DNA of 64,000 bases from Vigna angularis (GCF_016808095.1 NC_068976.1:3182001-3246000); one strand, 5' to 3'; positions 1 to 11,489 are shown, numbered from the stretch's first letter. Program-made: numbers and translations. Notes: generated by a model not told the origin, from the letters alone.

Positions 1-714
1 TGTATGAAAAATTTATTTTGGTTAAATGGATGGTATGACTTCAAAAAGTTGATTCAAATGGGTTGTTACTATCACTTTGGGCTATGAATTTTGTATGAAC
101 TTGATGATGAAAATATTGATTAATATATGTTGGATTGATGATGAATTTTTGTTCTAACATGTGGATATACATGTATATGAAGTTTTTGATGGATTGGGTT
201 GTGAAATTGGATGAGAAACATGAGAGTTTTACCTCACTTTTTATCAAATACGAAAATGATCTATTTTGGATGGTTGATAAATTTTGGATGGATGAATTGA
301 TTTTTGGAGATATTCTATACTTGATGAAGGTTTGAAATATGTTGGTTTGGAGTATGAGATGAACTATATTGAACATTGAAATTTCGTATGGATGTTATGG
401 TGTGTGTTGTTGGGGAATTTTAAGTTGTCTAAAACCATGAAAATCATGTAAAACATAGGGGTTTGCTCATGGATATTTTTGTGCACGAAAATTTCATATA
501 TTGGAGGGATAATGGGCTAAGATTCATGATATGTATGAGGGGTTAGATGTATTCTCTATATTTGGATGAGAGTAATAGTAGAAACTCTCTTGAAAGATTG
601 GTTTGAGTTGGTGAAAATGTGAATATGAATGAAAGGTGTTATGTAGAACATTTTCAGTTGTTGGAAAGATTATTTTTATGGAAATCCATGAAGTTTTCAT
701 ATTTGTTTCACATC
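1..714. other. Unassigned AT-rich sequence, probably interior of a CACTA element
   Basis: I see no convincing coding sequence. Open frames here are short and AT-driven. The stretch lies left of a CTP synthase gene fragment and a CACTA terminus at 1972, and no opposite CACTA end (CACTAGTGGAAAAA on the + strand) occurs in the window. It is therefore probably interior of that element, perhaps captured intron DNA. This is inference from position only. Confidence 0.3.
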
Positions 715-1012
715 AATAAATCACTTGTTGTTTGATGTTGTTTGGATGCTATTATTGTATTTAAATCACTTGCTGTTTGGTGTTGTTTTGTGCTGTTTGG
801 ATACTATTACTGTATTTAAATCACTTGTTGTTTGAATGCTGTTACTGTATTTAAATCACTTGCTGTTTGGTGTTGTTTGGATGCTGCTACTGTATTTAAA
901 TCACTTGCTGTTTAGTGCTATTTAGATGTTGTTACTGTATTTAAATCACTTGCTGTTTGGTGCTGTTTGAAATGTTGTTACTGTATTTAAATTACTTGCT
1001 GTTAGCTATTAC
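715..1012. repeat. Tandem repeat, about six diverged units of 43-65 bp
   Basis: The phrase TTTAAATCACTTGCTGTTTG followed by TGTTGTTTGGATGCTGTTACTG recurs about six times with small indels, and the last copies decay near 1010. The units are AT-rich and non-coding. The array sits upstream of the CTP synthase-like exons, so it may be intronic sequence of the captured gene or filler inside the CACTA element. Confidence 0.75.
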
Positions 1013-1224
1013 GAATTTTGTATAATTCTTGCTGTTTGGTTTAAATTATGCTATTTCAAATATGTTTTAATGTTTGATAAATGGTTGGTGCATGTGAACT
1101 GTTTTGGGATTTGATGTAGCACATTTTGAGGGTTGTTTGAGTGTTAAAAATCATGGTTGAAAGGTTATTGTTAGGTGATAAATGGTTGGTTAAATGTTGC
1201 TAAAAAAAATAATTATGCCAAACA

Positions 1225-1508
1225 AAACTAAAGAAGTCAAGCTTTTAAAGGTATTCCTACTATTTAGACTAAACATATTTATTCCATTTTCAGATCTTTA
1301 ATATTGATATATATGTTAAAATCTCATATAGTGATATATTATTTATTGGTTTTCTGTAAGTGGACTTATTCTGCAGGGCGCTGATGGTGTTCTAGTTCGA
1401 GGAGGTTTTGGTGATGGAGGAGTGCAAGGGAAAATTCTTGCGGCTAAGTATGCTCGAGAACATAGTGTTCCATTTCTGGGCATTTTCTTGGGATGCAAAT
1501 TGCTCTCA
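1225..1508 (+). pseudogene. CTP synthase gene fragment (start of the glutaminase domain), captured
   Basis: Translation from 1377 gives [19 protein letters not shown], then [20 protein letters not shown]. This matches the conserved glutamine amidotransferase segment of CTP synthase (family pattern GADG(V/I)LVPGGFG..GVQGKI..AKYARE...P(Y/F)LGICLGMQ). Upstream, KEVKLLK ending at 1250 looks like the end of the previous exon (family ..AAWKLLK). The gap 1251-1376 begins GT and ends AG like an intron. In intact enzymes this domain hydrolyses glutamine to supply ammonia for UTP-to-CTP conversion. Here the nucleophile Cys of GICLG is Phe (GIFLG), the oxyanion-loop Pro is Arg, and homology stops after LGCK. 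No start, synthetase domain or 3' end is present, so this is a dead fragment. It lies about 460 bp inside a CACTA terminus, consistent with gene capture. Confidence 0.85.
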
Positions 1509-1559
1509 ATGAGTAGATATTTGTTCTTGGGTAGACGATGTGAATCAACTACTACTGAG

Positions 1560-1972
1560 ATGATAATACAAATATATTATTATAATTTTCAAATGTAATA
1601 ATTAATTTTTTTTTAAAAAACATATATATTATAACGTACTAAACAATGTACGTCATGATACGTTGATCACATATTATAACGTACAAAAAATATATACTAT
1701 ATAATAGATCACATATTATAACGTACAAAATTTTTTACGTCATAATATCTTTCACCTATTATAACGAACAAATAAAAATTTGTCATAATAAACCGCGCAT
1801 ATTATGACAAATTTTAGAAACTACGTTATAATATGTTCAACATATTATAACGTAAATTTCTGCTACGTTATAAAATGCGCAGACTTATTATATCGCCCAG
1901 AACTATGTCCCTAGTAACTATGTTATAAAAGATCATTTTTGTACGTTATAAAATGTCATTTTTCCACTAGTG
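1560..1972. mobile_element. Right end of a CACTA (En/Spm) DNA transposon with subterminal repeats
   Basis: The sequence ends ...TTTTTCCACTAGTG at 1972. Read inward on the minus strand this is CACTAGTGGAAAAA, the typical CACTA terminal inverted repeat. The preceding 400 bp is packed with direct and inverted copies of TATTATAACGTA/TACGTTATAA, the transposase-binding subterminal repeats expected of the superfamily. The other end is outside the window, so size and target duplication cannot be checked. The element carries the CTP synthase fragment. Confidence 0.75.
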
Positions 1973-2531
1973 AAGCCTCGGTTATTACCATATGTTTTTC
2001 GCAGCTCTTCTGCAAGTGCACTGTTTTCCTGTATGAGAAGGTTGATATGTTTAGTGTCCCTGATATTGGTTGTATCCTTGGCTAACTCTTTGTGCTCTAA
2101 TAGAGACTTATCCTTTTTCTTTTCCCAGATGAAAAATTCCTTCTCTATCTTTTTTATGCTAATCTCAAGTCTTGTTGTCTCCTACTCAGACGATGTGAGC
2201 TCTTTGTTGAGCTCATCATTTTCTTTTGATATTCCTTTAGCTTGCATTCTCAACTTGTGACATATTTTGCCTAATGTTAGGGATTTTGCCAATATTTTGT
2301 TGTAAGCATCAACGACTGATTCCAACTCAAAGAAATCTATTTTATTGTGGTTGTCTTTTGAGAGATATATAAGATCATTTGCTTCAATTTTTGAATGTAA
2401 TATGAATTTGTGTTATTTCTTGTGTACACTCTGTTGTACAGGTGGTGGGAACCATCATCGTTGTACTTGGAGTCTTCCATTTTTCAGGATCGTTTCCTCG
2501 AGTCCTGATAAGAACTAACCATGCGAGGTTA
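1973..2531 (-). pseudogene. Copia-type retrotransposon gag remnant (coiled-coil segment)
   Basis: The minus strand reads through a Lys/Glu-rich coiled coil with segments such as SKENDELNKELTSSE, then a stop, then LEISIKKIEKEFFIWEKKK and ENSALAEELRK. This resembles the C-terminal coiled coil of gag from long-LTR plant copia elements. It lies just inside a primer-binding site and LTR of the same orientation (2532-2546). The right-hand part to 2531 is non-coding leader-like. Stops and the adjoining CACTA boundary show it is a truncated relic. Family assignment is tentative. Confidence 0.45.
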
Positions 2532-2544
2532 GCTTTGATACTAA
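2532..2544 (-). other. Primer-binding site (initiator tRNA-Met type), reverse-oriented copia remnant
   Basis: The minus strand reads AGTATCAAAGC immediately after the LTR end, close to the TGGTATCAAAGC complement of plant initiator tRNA-Met used as PBS. It fixes the LTR boundary near 2546 and the element orientation (minus). Confidence 0.6.
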
Positions 2545-3495
2545 TTGAAGTACGTGAAAAACACTAGAAAGAGGGAGGGGGTTGAATAATGTTAATGGAA
2601 AAATTTTTGCAACCCTTTCGATATAACACGTTATTGAGCTCTGAAATTTTCTTTTAAAATATTAGATGTTCGACTTGATAAACATGAATAAACGATAGTA
2701 GTTTTTGAGGTGCTATTCAGAATATATCCTATAGTGTTTTGTAAGAACTTCCTTTATGAAAAATTATTGTTTAACTTGGAAGATTCTTGTGTTTGGAAGT
2801 AAAGCACAACTGCTGGTTTTTGTAAAAGGATCGTTTAGATCAGAGAAGAGATAATTGCACAAGTGTTTTTATGCTGGTTCACTTCAATTGAGCTACGTCC
2901 AGTCTCCTCCATAGAGGGTTCCACTATAATCTTCACACCATTACAAATGAGTATTAGCACCACTATTGGTCTCTGAGTATTAGCACCACTCTTGCTAGTC
3001 AACAACCCTAGCCTGATTTTCTTTTGATTATTCGCACCACTCCTAGTACTCAACAATGCTAGTCGAGATTTCCTTTGAATATTCTGATGGCAACCTCCTT
3101 GGCTAGGTTGGGCCAAAGCTAGGAGATATGCATGGAGGGGTGTTTCCTTAGATGAATGGTGCGGAAATGTGGTGGTAAATGGTCCAAGGATGATGAGCTA
3201 AGGTATGGATGGGGTAGAAGCTCAAAACCTCTAAGAGATATGGTGGTGGTGGTTGTAGTGTTTGGTGACTAGAAGAGCCTCTAGGGTTGTTCTAGTCTTG
3301 ATCAAGGAAGAGTATGGTCATATTTTGGCAGCATAACATTACTTAATTCCAAGATCAAATATAAGGGTGGAGACACCGCTATTTATAGGTCAAGGATGTC
3401 TCCTTCTAACCCTAAAAGCTTGATCTCCCATCTTTGCTCTCATTGGCCAAAAATGATGCCTTCTAACCTCTCCAATGATGGGAGGACATGTGACC

Positions 3496-4897
3496 CACTA
3501 CAAGAAAAATCGCAATTACATACAGCTAAAATCCGTATGTAATCTCCAAAATTCGTATATAAAGTGGTGTTATATACGAATTACATACGGCCAAAAATCT
3601 GTATATAAAAGGGGTGTAGCTAAGGTTATATACGAATATATCCGTATATAAGTTATATACGGATATATCCGTATATAAGTTATATACGGATAATCCGTAT
3701 ATAAGTTATATACGGATAATCCACATATAACTTATATATATAACTTATATACGGATTATCCGTATATAAGTTGTAGATAGTTTTGTTTCCAATCACGTGA
3801 ATAACAGACTTGCCCATATCCAAACACCCAAATCACATATAAAAGCACCAACCAATTCACAAGACCTGACCATTATATCCATTCAAACATTTGACATATA
3901 AATTAAGTCTTAACCCACAGACAAGCAGTTAACATTAATACATAATAGGGAAGTTTACATAACTGTCAATTAGAACAAATAAGTTCAAATAAGTTCTTGA
4001 TGGAATAAGTTTGAGTCATAGATGCCCTACTCTAAAAACATAACTAGTAATCTCGATAAGCATTTCCATCTTGTGGTTGATCCTGTGGTTGTTGTGGTTG
4101 GTGTGGTTGTTGTTGTGGTTGAACATTAGTTTGTGGCTGATTTTGGGATTGAAGAAATTTTTGTGCAACTGTGACTGAAAGGGGCGGAAGGTACTGCATT
4201 ATGGTGCCAATAAAGCCTTCAAATTGAGAGGTCATCTGTCAAAGTTGCTCATCATGGGTTGATACTCGTGTTTGGAGGTTAAAAATGTCCTCTACAATCG
4301 GTTGGTGAGAAGAAGATGCATGTGTCTGTTGTATGTAACTATCGACACAGTCATCTTGAGTACTGACATTTCCAATGTCGTATACGCGTCCCTTGTACCT
4401 TCCACCCGCAACCTTCAACCAACATTGGTTCCTCAATCTTTCCTCCTCTATAGGGTCTAGGGTAGTACATGCTGAAGAACCAACAGATGCAGTCTCAGAT
4501 CTTATTTGAGAAAATCTTGCTTGAAATTGTTCCTATTAAATCAATAGATGATTAACGTTAAATAGATAGACCTAAGATTTAAAACGTAATAAAGAATATA
4601 ATAGAGTTAGTAGAAACTAACATGTGTCCGCCTAGACCTTTCATCGAAAAATTCTCTTGTTGAGTGACGAATGTGTGCTGAAATATTTCATCGACATGCA
4701 CTGACCGGCCAAGCTCCTATGACTGTAAGCAAACAAAATATAAGTTGTTAACAACAAATATTTTTAAAGTTTATGACTAAAAATTAAAAAATAAATGTAC
4801 ATGTCATCATACCAAACGAATAGCATGCTCATGCACGCTAATGGATCCTCTAGTGTGCAAACAACCACCCTTGTCAGATGTCCTGTTCTTCTTGGCC
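3496..4897. mobile_element. Truncated CACTA (En/Spm) element inside the LTR
   Basis: It opens with CACTACAAGAAAAATCGC, a textbook CACTA terminus. About 250 bp follows of subterminal direct and inverted repeats built on TATATACGGAT/ATCCGTATATA (3525-3775). Further right lies a minus-strand gene with Ptta/En/Spm similarity. The right terminus is missing: LTR-like sequence resumes near 4898 directly after a coding exon, so the element was truncated by deletion. Terminal and subterminal motifs differ from the element ending at 1972, so it is another family. Confidence 0.8.
4041..4897 (-). pseudogene. Plant transposase of the Ptta/En/Spm family (Transposase_24-like), C-terminal part
   Basis: Three exons are visible on the minus strand. 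The first (about 4897-4812) encodes KNRTSDKGGCLHTRGSISVH, the conserved start of this family. The second (about 4724-4620) encodes LGRSVHVDEIFQHTF. The third (about 4533-4044) encodes CWLKVAGGRYKGRVYDIGN, the hallmark KGRVYG(L)G block, followed by a Gln/Pro-rich tail. A single in-frame TGA at 4239-4241 separates the GRVYD part from the tail; otherwise the frame is clean. In CACTA elements this second gene product is thought to assist transposition. The N-terminal half is missing at the truncation, so the gene cannot function. Confidence 0.75.
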
Positions 4898-5316
4898 GCC
4901 ACTCGTAAAACACAATCCTCTCCATTCCTAGAGTGTCAAGTGGCCACTATCAAAAGTAAATCCTCTACACTCTTAGGGTTCCATGTGGCTACCTTTTAAA
5001 AAGCAAATCCTCTCCATGAAAGCATGACACATGGCACACACTTTCCACTTTGTTTAGATATCTAACTTATAGAAAATCCTATGCTAATTAGGCCTTAATA
5101 CAAGCCTTAATCAAACCTACACTACATGGCCAAATACAAGGCCTAAATAAACCTACATTACTCTTCAATCCATGCTCCATGATGGCTTCAAAGGTGGCCC
5201 ACAAGGTAGAGTTGATGTCATCTTCATGGATAGCCTCCACTCTCTTCAAAGTGTTTGACCATGACTAGGGGATTTTCCATGATATTCACACCACTCTTGG
5301 TACTCAGCAACCCTAT

Positions 5317-6306
5317 TGATGAATCATTATTTTGTACTATTCACTTAGCTTTCCGAATTGAGTTTTCTTAGTGAATTGTTTTTAATTCTCCATTATTGTC
5401 TCATTTTCACTATTTGGGCTTAATTTGACAAATAATTCTTATTTTAATTAATTTGAATTATTTGGGCTTAATTATTCAAATTATTATTTGCAGAACAATT
5501 TTGGAATCATTTTTTGGGACAACTAGAGGGTTGCCACATCATTTATTATTTTCCACATCAACATTTGTTTTTAATTTTCGTTTGTAATTTAATTGGGCTC
5601 ATTTTTGGACACATTTAGGAGAAGCCCATATGAAGGGCAAAATTGTAAAAGGGGCTTTTAAAACCCCAAAATTAGATTTGGAAACTCTCTCTCCTCATTA
5701 TTCATTTTAGCTTTAGCGTTTTTGCAGCCCCCTTCCCCCATGCCCCCTTGGGGGTTTTAGATTCTAAATTTCCTTTCCCTTTTTATGTATTGAATCTCTT
5801 CTTTAATTCCAATTTCATTTTCGTTATATACTCTTTGTTCAATTTACGTTTTCTATTCTTGCATTGTGTTTTACCATTGCATTTCGTTTTGCCTATTTCT
5901 ATTCCAGTTTGCATTTTGTTCTTTCGTTTTCAATTCCGTTTACATGTCTAGTTTCGTTTGCAATTTAATTTTGTTTTCCTGTTTGCATTTCATCTTGATG
6001 GTAGCTTGAATCTGTGTAGGTTGGTGATTAGGGATATTGCTTTGCTTCCTTGAGATTTCCGGTTTGTATTGATGGTGTGTTGTTCTTTCCTTACATGATG
6101 TCAATTCAGTTTTGTGCTCACAATTGGGTATACGCTTAGTTGCCTAATTGGTGTTTGATTTTCACTTAGTTAATTGGAAAGTGGATGCAAATTTGATTAG
6201 ACTTGTGCAATGTGTTTGCTTAATTCACTTTTTTTGAAGATCGAATTAACCTTCGCTTAGTTGGTTAATTTGTATTAGGGGTGAGAACAATGTTTAATTC
6301 ACGATG
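5317..6306 (+). repeat. 5' LTR copy of the non-autonomous gypsy element
   Basis: It matches 9030-10005 from TGATGAATCATT to AGGGGTGAGA(A/G)(C/T)A(A/G)TGTTTAATT, then the two copies diverge abruptly. The 3' copy continues about 240 bp as LTR-like sequence, so this copy appears to have lost its right end. It includes CT/TTCG-rich leader-like sequence around 5700-5950. Confidence 0.7.
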
Positions 6307-9029
6307 TCAGAATTGGACGAATTATATGAGCTTTTTGGGTAGAAAAATACGAGTAATACATCCCCACTCTCATAGGCAATGGCACATGCCTCTAATTCCT
6401 AAAAGAGACCGTTTTCTATTTCTTTTTTATTTTTGAAGTTTTATTTTCTCCATTTTCATACTTTCCTATATTAGTTCACATAGCTATGCTTTGAATTTTT
6501 TTTCTGCTATCTTTTCATGATTTTAGGGTGTTGCTCACAAAATTTCAGATTATTTGGACAAGGTTTGCATATACTTGCAGATACCACCCCCCCCCCCCCC
6601 CCCTTGTGTTTCATTGTGTTGACTTTTGTTGATAGGGGTTGACTTAGTGCATGTCTTGGACCATCGCCACCCTTTGATCTTGATATTAATATGAATTTTC
6701 ATAGATTAGTTAGGCATTCTAGGAATTTGTAGTCTTGGCATTTAGATAGCCTTAATTGCATAATTCACTACATTCTCTTGCCACATGTCTACCTTTTTTG
6801 GTTACGTGCATATTGCTTCCTCTACCTATGCCTCTGATTATGATTCTTCTTTTATGTCTACTGCATATTTTGTGCATATTGCATATGCTGCATCTGCATC
6901 TAATTCTACTTTTGAGGACCAAGCAATAATAAGTAGGAATTTTTAGTCAGGTGGATCTGCTTCGTTTTCCACAACTAGTTATGATTTGTTGTAGTCTCCT
7001 ATTCAAATCAAGAAGATGGAAGAACCAGATAAGGAGACTCTAGCAACCTTCAGAGAAGTGGGGGTAAACACGCGTCAAATTGATTATGTTGTTGATGAGC
7101 ATGTTTCTAAATTTCACTTTCTACATGATAAGAATCACTTTTTGCTATCACATCTGAATGCTTTTTTTCCATGCACTGAACATGAATATGAGTCTGTTGT
7201 TGATATTACTTCTAAATCTGAACCTCATTAATGTTCTGAGGGTATATCTGATGTTCAGCCTGATACATTAAGATTGGGTGTTGTACCTCTGCATAAAAAT
7301 TCTTCGGAGCCATAATGTACTAACCTTATTGTAGGAGGTACACATGAATTTGACCAACAAACACCCACAGTTGAAAACAAAGGTGCATACATACGCAAAA
7401 GCTTGAAGATCAAGCACCGGCTGAACCTACTCATCAACAATCCTTCCTTAGATCTAATTGTGGAAGACATTTCTCTGCTTGATCAATATTGGCGGATCAA
7501 GAAATTGCTCAAAAGTTCCTTTCTTTGATCCAATTGTCAAGGACATTTCTCTACTAGTTCAAATTTGGCGTCTTCCACCCTAACTCAAGGGAGTTTTCTT
7601 TTTCTCTCCCTCTCCACTTTTATTGAACTTGTGCATGATCTTTTTATAGTATTGAGTGCTCTAATCTTGTTTGTGACACATTAGGGACATTGAGTAGTTT
7701 AAGTGTGGTCCATTGGGGGAGATTTTTCTTTGTTTAGGTTTTTTCTAGTTCTAGGTTGTTTTTGGTTGTTTTAACCTTGTTTCTGTGTACAGTTTTGCAT
7801 GATTATCTTCATTTCTGGACTTTGTTTAGGTTCTAGGCTCTTCCTTCATTAGATTAATATTTATGGTTTGAAATCCTTTCTTTTCTCTACTTGGAAAGAT
7901 GATAATGATGTTTGAGAGGTTGATTGATTAATTGTGACAAAAATACCTTGTGTGAGAATTGGAGCCACTTGATGTTCTTTCTTGTGTGTGGTATATCTCT
8001 TGATTGCTTGCACATGTGTCTTGGTTTGACTCTTTTTCATGATTCTTGATTGATATGCATGTTTAGAAGTGATAAAGACAATTTTGTTCTTGAGCCTCTC
8101 TAGCCAAATAATCCTACCTTGTTTTAATCCTTTGATAACCCCTTTGAGCCTATGTTTTCCCCTTTTCATTGTTTTGGAGGTCATTAACTACCCTTAAGTG
8201 AAAAGCAATTATTACCTTAACCTTAGAGAATTTTGGAGCTTTGGAATTGTTTTGGGAATAAGTGTGGTCTTCATGGGATTCTTATGAATTGGCTAGTCAG
8301 TTTTCTTGGTTCCGTTAGTGCTTGTTGTGTAAATATGTTGTGTATCTTGTCTCTTACAGTCAGTTTTGTTCTAAAAGAAAGAGAAAAGAAAAGAGACAAG
8401 ACAAGAAAAGAAAGAAAAAAAATATAAAAAATTTAATAATGGAGTCAAGAAGAGGATTGAATTAAAGGTTTTGGATGTGATTTGATTGTATTTTCACTTG
8501 TTCCCCATTGCTCCTCTATTCTTTTTGGTTTTTAGCTTCTTTTCCATATTTTATCCTCCCTTGTCCTTGGCCCTATTACAACCATGAAAAGATCTTTTGA
8601 TTTGAAATGCATATGTTTTGAGTGTTGATATTAGAGGCTTGACAAGTCTATTGTTGCTTGCTTTCTTGAGTGCATTGAGTTGAAATTGTTTACCCTAGAC
8701 ACTTGAGAGATAGAGTGATAGTGCATCTGTGAGATTTTGTTGCTTTTCATTCACCTCTTGAGCTGATTAATTTTTTTGCCATGTCTGGAATTGCTTGGAT
8801 GATTTCCTTGAGTATTTGGTTTCTTTGATGCTTTGTGTGTTGGATGTTGTCTACTCCTTTTCTTTTTCCAGATTCAATGAGAATTGTGTAAATCTGTTTG
8901 TGTTCTTGTGACTCTTCTTTTTGTTTCTATGTCCGGATGTTGTGTCGCTCTCTTAATGTCTCTTGAATTGTTTCTTTTTCTGCGTCTTGATTTTTCCCAG
9001 GAGTACAAAAGACTAAGTGTGATCTATTT
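6307..9029 (+). other. Internal region of the non-autonomous gypsy element, no intact gene
   Basis: Only short frames occur. The best (7016-7231, 71 codons; EEPDKETLATFREVGVNTRQ) resembles no family I recognise. A run of 17 C lies at 6587-6603. The 8380-8430 stretch is AG-rich. The layout (long non-coding interior, Tat-like 3' motif near 7680) suits an element mobilised by an autonomous relative. Confidence 0.5.
6587..6603. repeat. C17 homopolymer
   Basis: Seventeen consecutive C on the + strand inside an otherwise AT-rich element. It may form an i-motif, or a G-quadruplex on the complementary strand, and its length may be unreliable in assemblies. Confidence 0.9.
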
Positions 9030-10250
9030 TGATGAATCATTATTTTGTACTATTCACTTAGCTTTCAACACTGAGTTGTGTTAATGAATTGTATTTAATT
9101 CTCCATTATTGTCTCATTTTCACTATTTGGGCTTAATTTGACTAATAATTCTTATTTTAATTAATTTGAATTATTTGGGCTTAATTACTCCAATTATTAT
9201 TTGCAAGACAATTTTGGAATCATATTTTGGGACAATAAGAGGGTTGCCACATCATTTATTATTTTCCGCATCAACATTTGTTTTTAATTTCCGTTTGTAA
9301 TTTAATTAGACTCATTTTTGGGCAAATTTACGAGAAGCACATATGAAGGGTAAAATTGTAAAAAGGGATTTTAAAACCCCAAAATCATATTTGGAAGCTC
9401 TCTCCTCATTTTTCATTTTAGCTTTGGCGTTTTTGCAGCTCCCACCCCCGTTCCCCTTGGGGGTTTTAGGTTCTTTCTTTCCTTTCCCTTTTTATGTATT
9501 GAATCTCGTCTTTAATTCCAATTTCATTTTCGTTTTATACTCTTGCTTCAATTTATGTTTTTTGTTCTTCCATTTTGTTTTACCATTGCATTTCGTTTTG
9601 CCCATTTCTATTTTAGTTTGTGTTTTGTTCTTTCGTTTCAATTCCGTTTACATGTCCAGTTTCATTTGCAATTAATTCTTTTTTAACTGTTTGCATTTCA
9701 TCTTGATGGTAGCTTGAATCTGTGTGGGTTGGTGATTAGGGATATTGTTTTGCATCCTTGAGATTTCTATATTGTATTGTTGGTGTTGTTCTTGCCTTGC
9801 ATGATGTCAATTCAGTTTTGTGTTCACAATTGCGTATACGCTTAGTTGCCAAATTGGTGTTTGATTTTTGCTTAGTTAATTGGACTGTGAGTGCAGATTT
9901 GATTGAACTTGTGCAATGTATTTGCTTAATTCAAGTTTTTTGAAGACCGAATTAACCTTCACTTAGTTGGTTAATTTGTGTTGGATTAGGGGTGAGAGTA
10001 GTGTTTAATTGTTGTCAATCCGTGATTCAAAACATTGCAATTGATCTACATACCAACTTGTTTTAATTCATGTTTTAAATTGGTTCATTTTAGTTCACAA
10101 AACTATCCAAGAAAACACCCCCGACCACGTGTTTGACTAATGACTGACCCAATTGTTCGTCACTTCCTAGTTTATACTGCACTTTAATTGCATATTAGTT
10201 TGATTCGGGTATGACCTCAATCACGTACCCGATATTTTCTTGAGTATTCG
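9030..10250 (+). repeat. 3' LTR of the non-autonomous gypsy element
   Basis: Longer partner of the 5317 repeat. After about 10005 it continues with sequence ending ...GACCTCAATCACGTACCCGATA, absent from the 5' copy. The end is placed where copia LTR-like sequence (CCACTCTTGGTA...) starts; no CA end plus target duplication was found. Confidence 0.6.
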
Positions 10251-10746
10251 AGCCACTCTTGGTAATTTGAAACCTTGCTAAAATTCCTCAACTTAAACTG
10301 AGTTAAGTGTTAAGTATTTTGACTCTCTTAAGAATTGCAATCAACGATTGCTTACAACTAGTTGAGATTATATCTCTCATAGAGACGATGTGATTACAAT
10401 ACAAAGCAGGATAAACACCCGCAAATGTTTCTCTCTTTTCTCTTACAATAGTAAGCAATACAATAATGAAGTGTGTGAGGATTTCATTTCTCTTTTCTCT
10501 TTTTTTCTCTTCTTTATTTCTCTTCTTCAGCTTAGATGTATTCTTTTTTCTTGAGCTCTTTGTTTTGTTCTCTCTTGAATGCTTATAGGATGGATGTTTC
10601 GTTGTAAGCTTCTCACTTGACTATCCTCTTAAGCTATGCTCTTGATTTTTCTTTTGAAAGTTCTTGTATTTAAAGGCTTTATGAGTATTTGTCCATTAGA
10701 CTGCACTTTTAGCCTTGATACTCGTGCTTTCTCTTTCATCTTTGTA
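10251..10746. mobile_element. Copia-type LTR remnant left of the Tekay insertion
   Basis: Non-coding sequence with the CCACTCTTGGTA phrase seen at 5290. It is interrupted exactly at 10747-10751 by the Tekay target duplication TAATA and continues at 26697. No gene. Confidence 0.4.
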
Positions 10747-11489
10747 TAATATGTAAGACCCATAAAAAAAATAAAAGTAATTTATATATGTTGTGGTTTT
10801 GAATAACTATTTATGGTGTGTATTAGTATGTAGAAGGTATGATGAAAGTTGTTAAAAAAATGGAATTGATATAAATGTTTTGAAATTCAAAATATAAGTA
10901 TTAGTCAAGGGACTTTGGATGCTAAATAAATCATGCATGTGCAAACAAACAACTTTAAGAAAAAATAAATCATAAAATAAAATATGTTAGTAATGATTAA
11001 TCACAAATGGACATTTAACTTTTTGAAATACATATCAACCTCGGCTATCAATGTACATTAGCTAGAAAAAAAACATAAAACTATGCTTGAAAATAATACA
11101 TGAAAAAAAGAAGAAACATATGGAACCTATGACCAAAATTTTCAAAGCTAGGATTGTCTATAAGTTTGAAATGATACTAAAAGCCTCAATATGGGAGTGA
11201 GAAGAAAGAAAAGGCTCAAATAAAATTTTAGTTTAAAAGAATAATTGAGTTGTTTTCTAGAAGTGTAAAAGAGTGAGGATAAGCAAAGGAGAAAGCCTAA
11301 GATTTAAAGCACCAAGAGTTGGAAATCTTGATTGGAAAAGAGGTAGGGGAACTAATCCTTTCTTATATATGATATTTATACACGTTATGATCATGAATAT
11401 GAGCTATGAATATGTTAAAATTTTGGTAATGGTAGTTATCTATTCACATGTGTAAATTTAGTTTTCATGATTATAATTTTATTATTTTC

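Larger units (their letters stand above)
2546..5316 (-). mobile_element. Long LTR of a copia-type (Sirevirus-like) retrotransposon, interrupted by a CACTA element
   Basis: The plus strand starts TGAAGTACGTGAAAAACAC next to the PBS. The region carries a repeated phrase, ATT(A/C)GCACCACT(C/A)TTGGTACTCAACAACCCTA, at about 2950, 2980, 3030 and 5285. It has no coding capacity. A CACTA fragment interrupts it at 3496-4897, and a gypsy element begins at 5317. Similar sequence at 10251-10746 and 26697-27560 may be the same or a related LTR, pushed apart by insertions. Outer limits and clade are inferred. Confidence 0.5.
5317..10250 (+). mobile_element. Non-autonomous Ty3/gypsy-like LTR retrotransposon (about 4.9 kb)
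   Basis: Two direct repeats begin TGATGAATCATTATTTTGTA at 5317 and 9030 and run side by side for about 1 kb, with point differences and small indels. The internal 2.7 kb has no RT, integrase or protease frame. Near its 3' end, at 7670-7715, it has ACATTAGGGACATTGAGTAGTTTAAGTGTGG-like sequence, a phrase typical of the 3' internal region of Tat/Ogre gypsy elements. I could not find a matching 5-bp target duplication, and the right limit (about 10250) is approximate. Confidence 0.65.

Noticed and set aside
5312..5316. CCTAT as target duplication of the non-autonomous gypsy element
   Set aside because: No matching copy follows the 3' LTR near 10250.
8233..9084. Small Cys/Leu-rich proteins inside the gypsy interior
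   Set aside because: Short T-rich frames with no conserved pattern and no ATG context.
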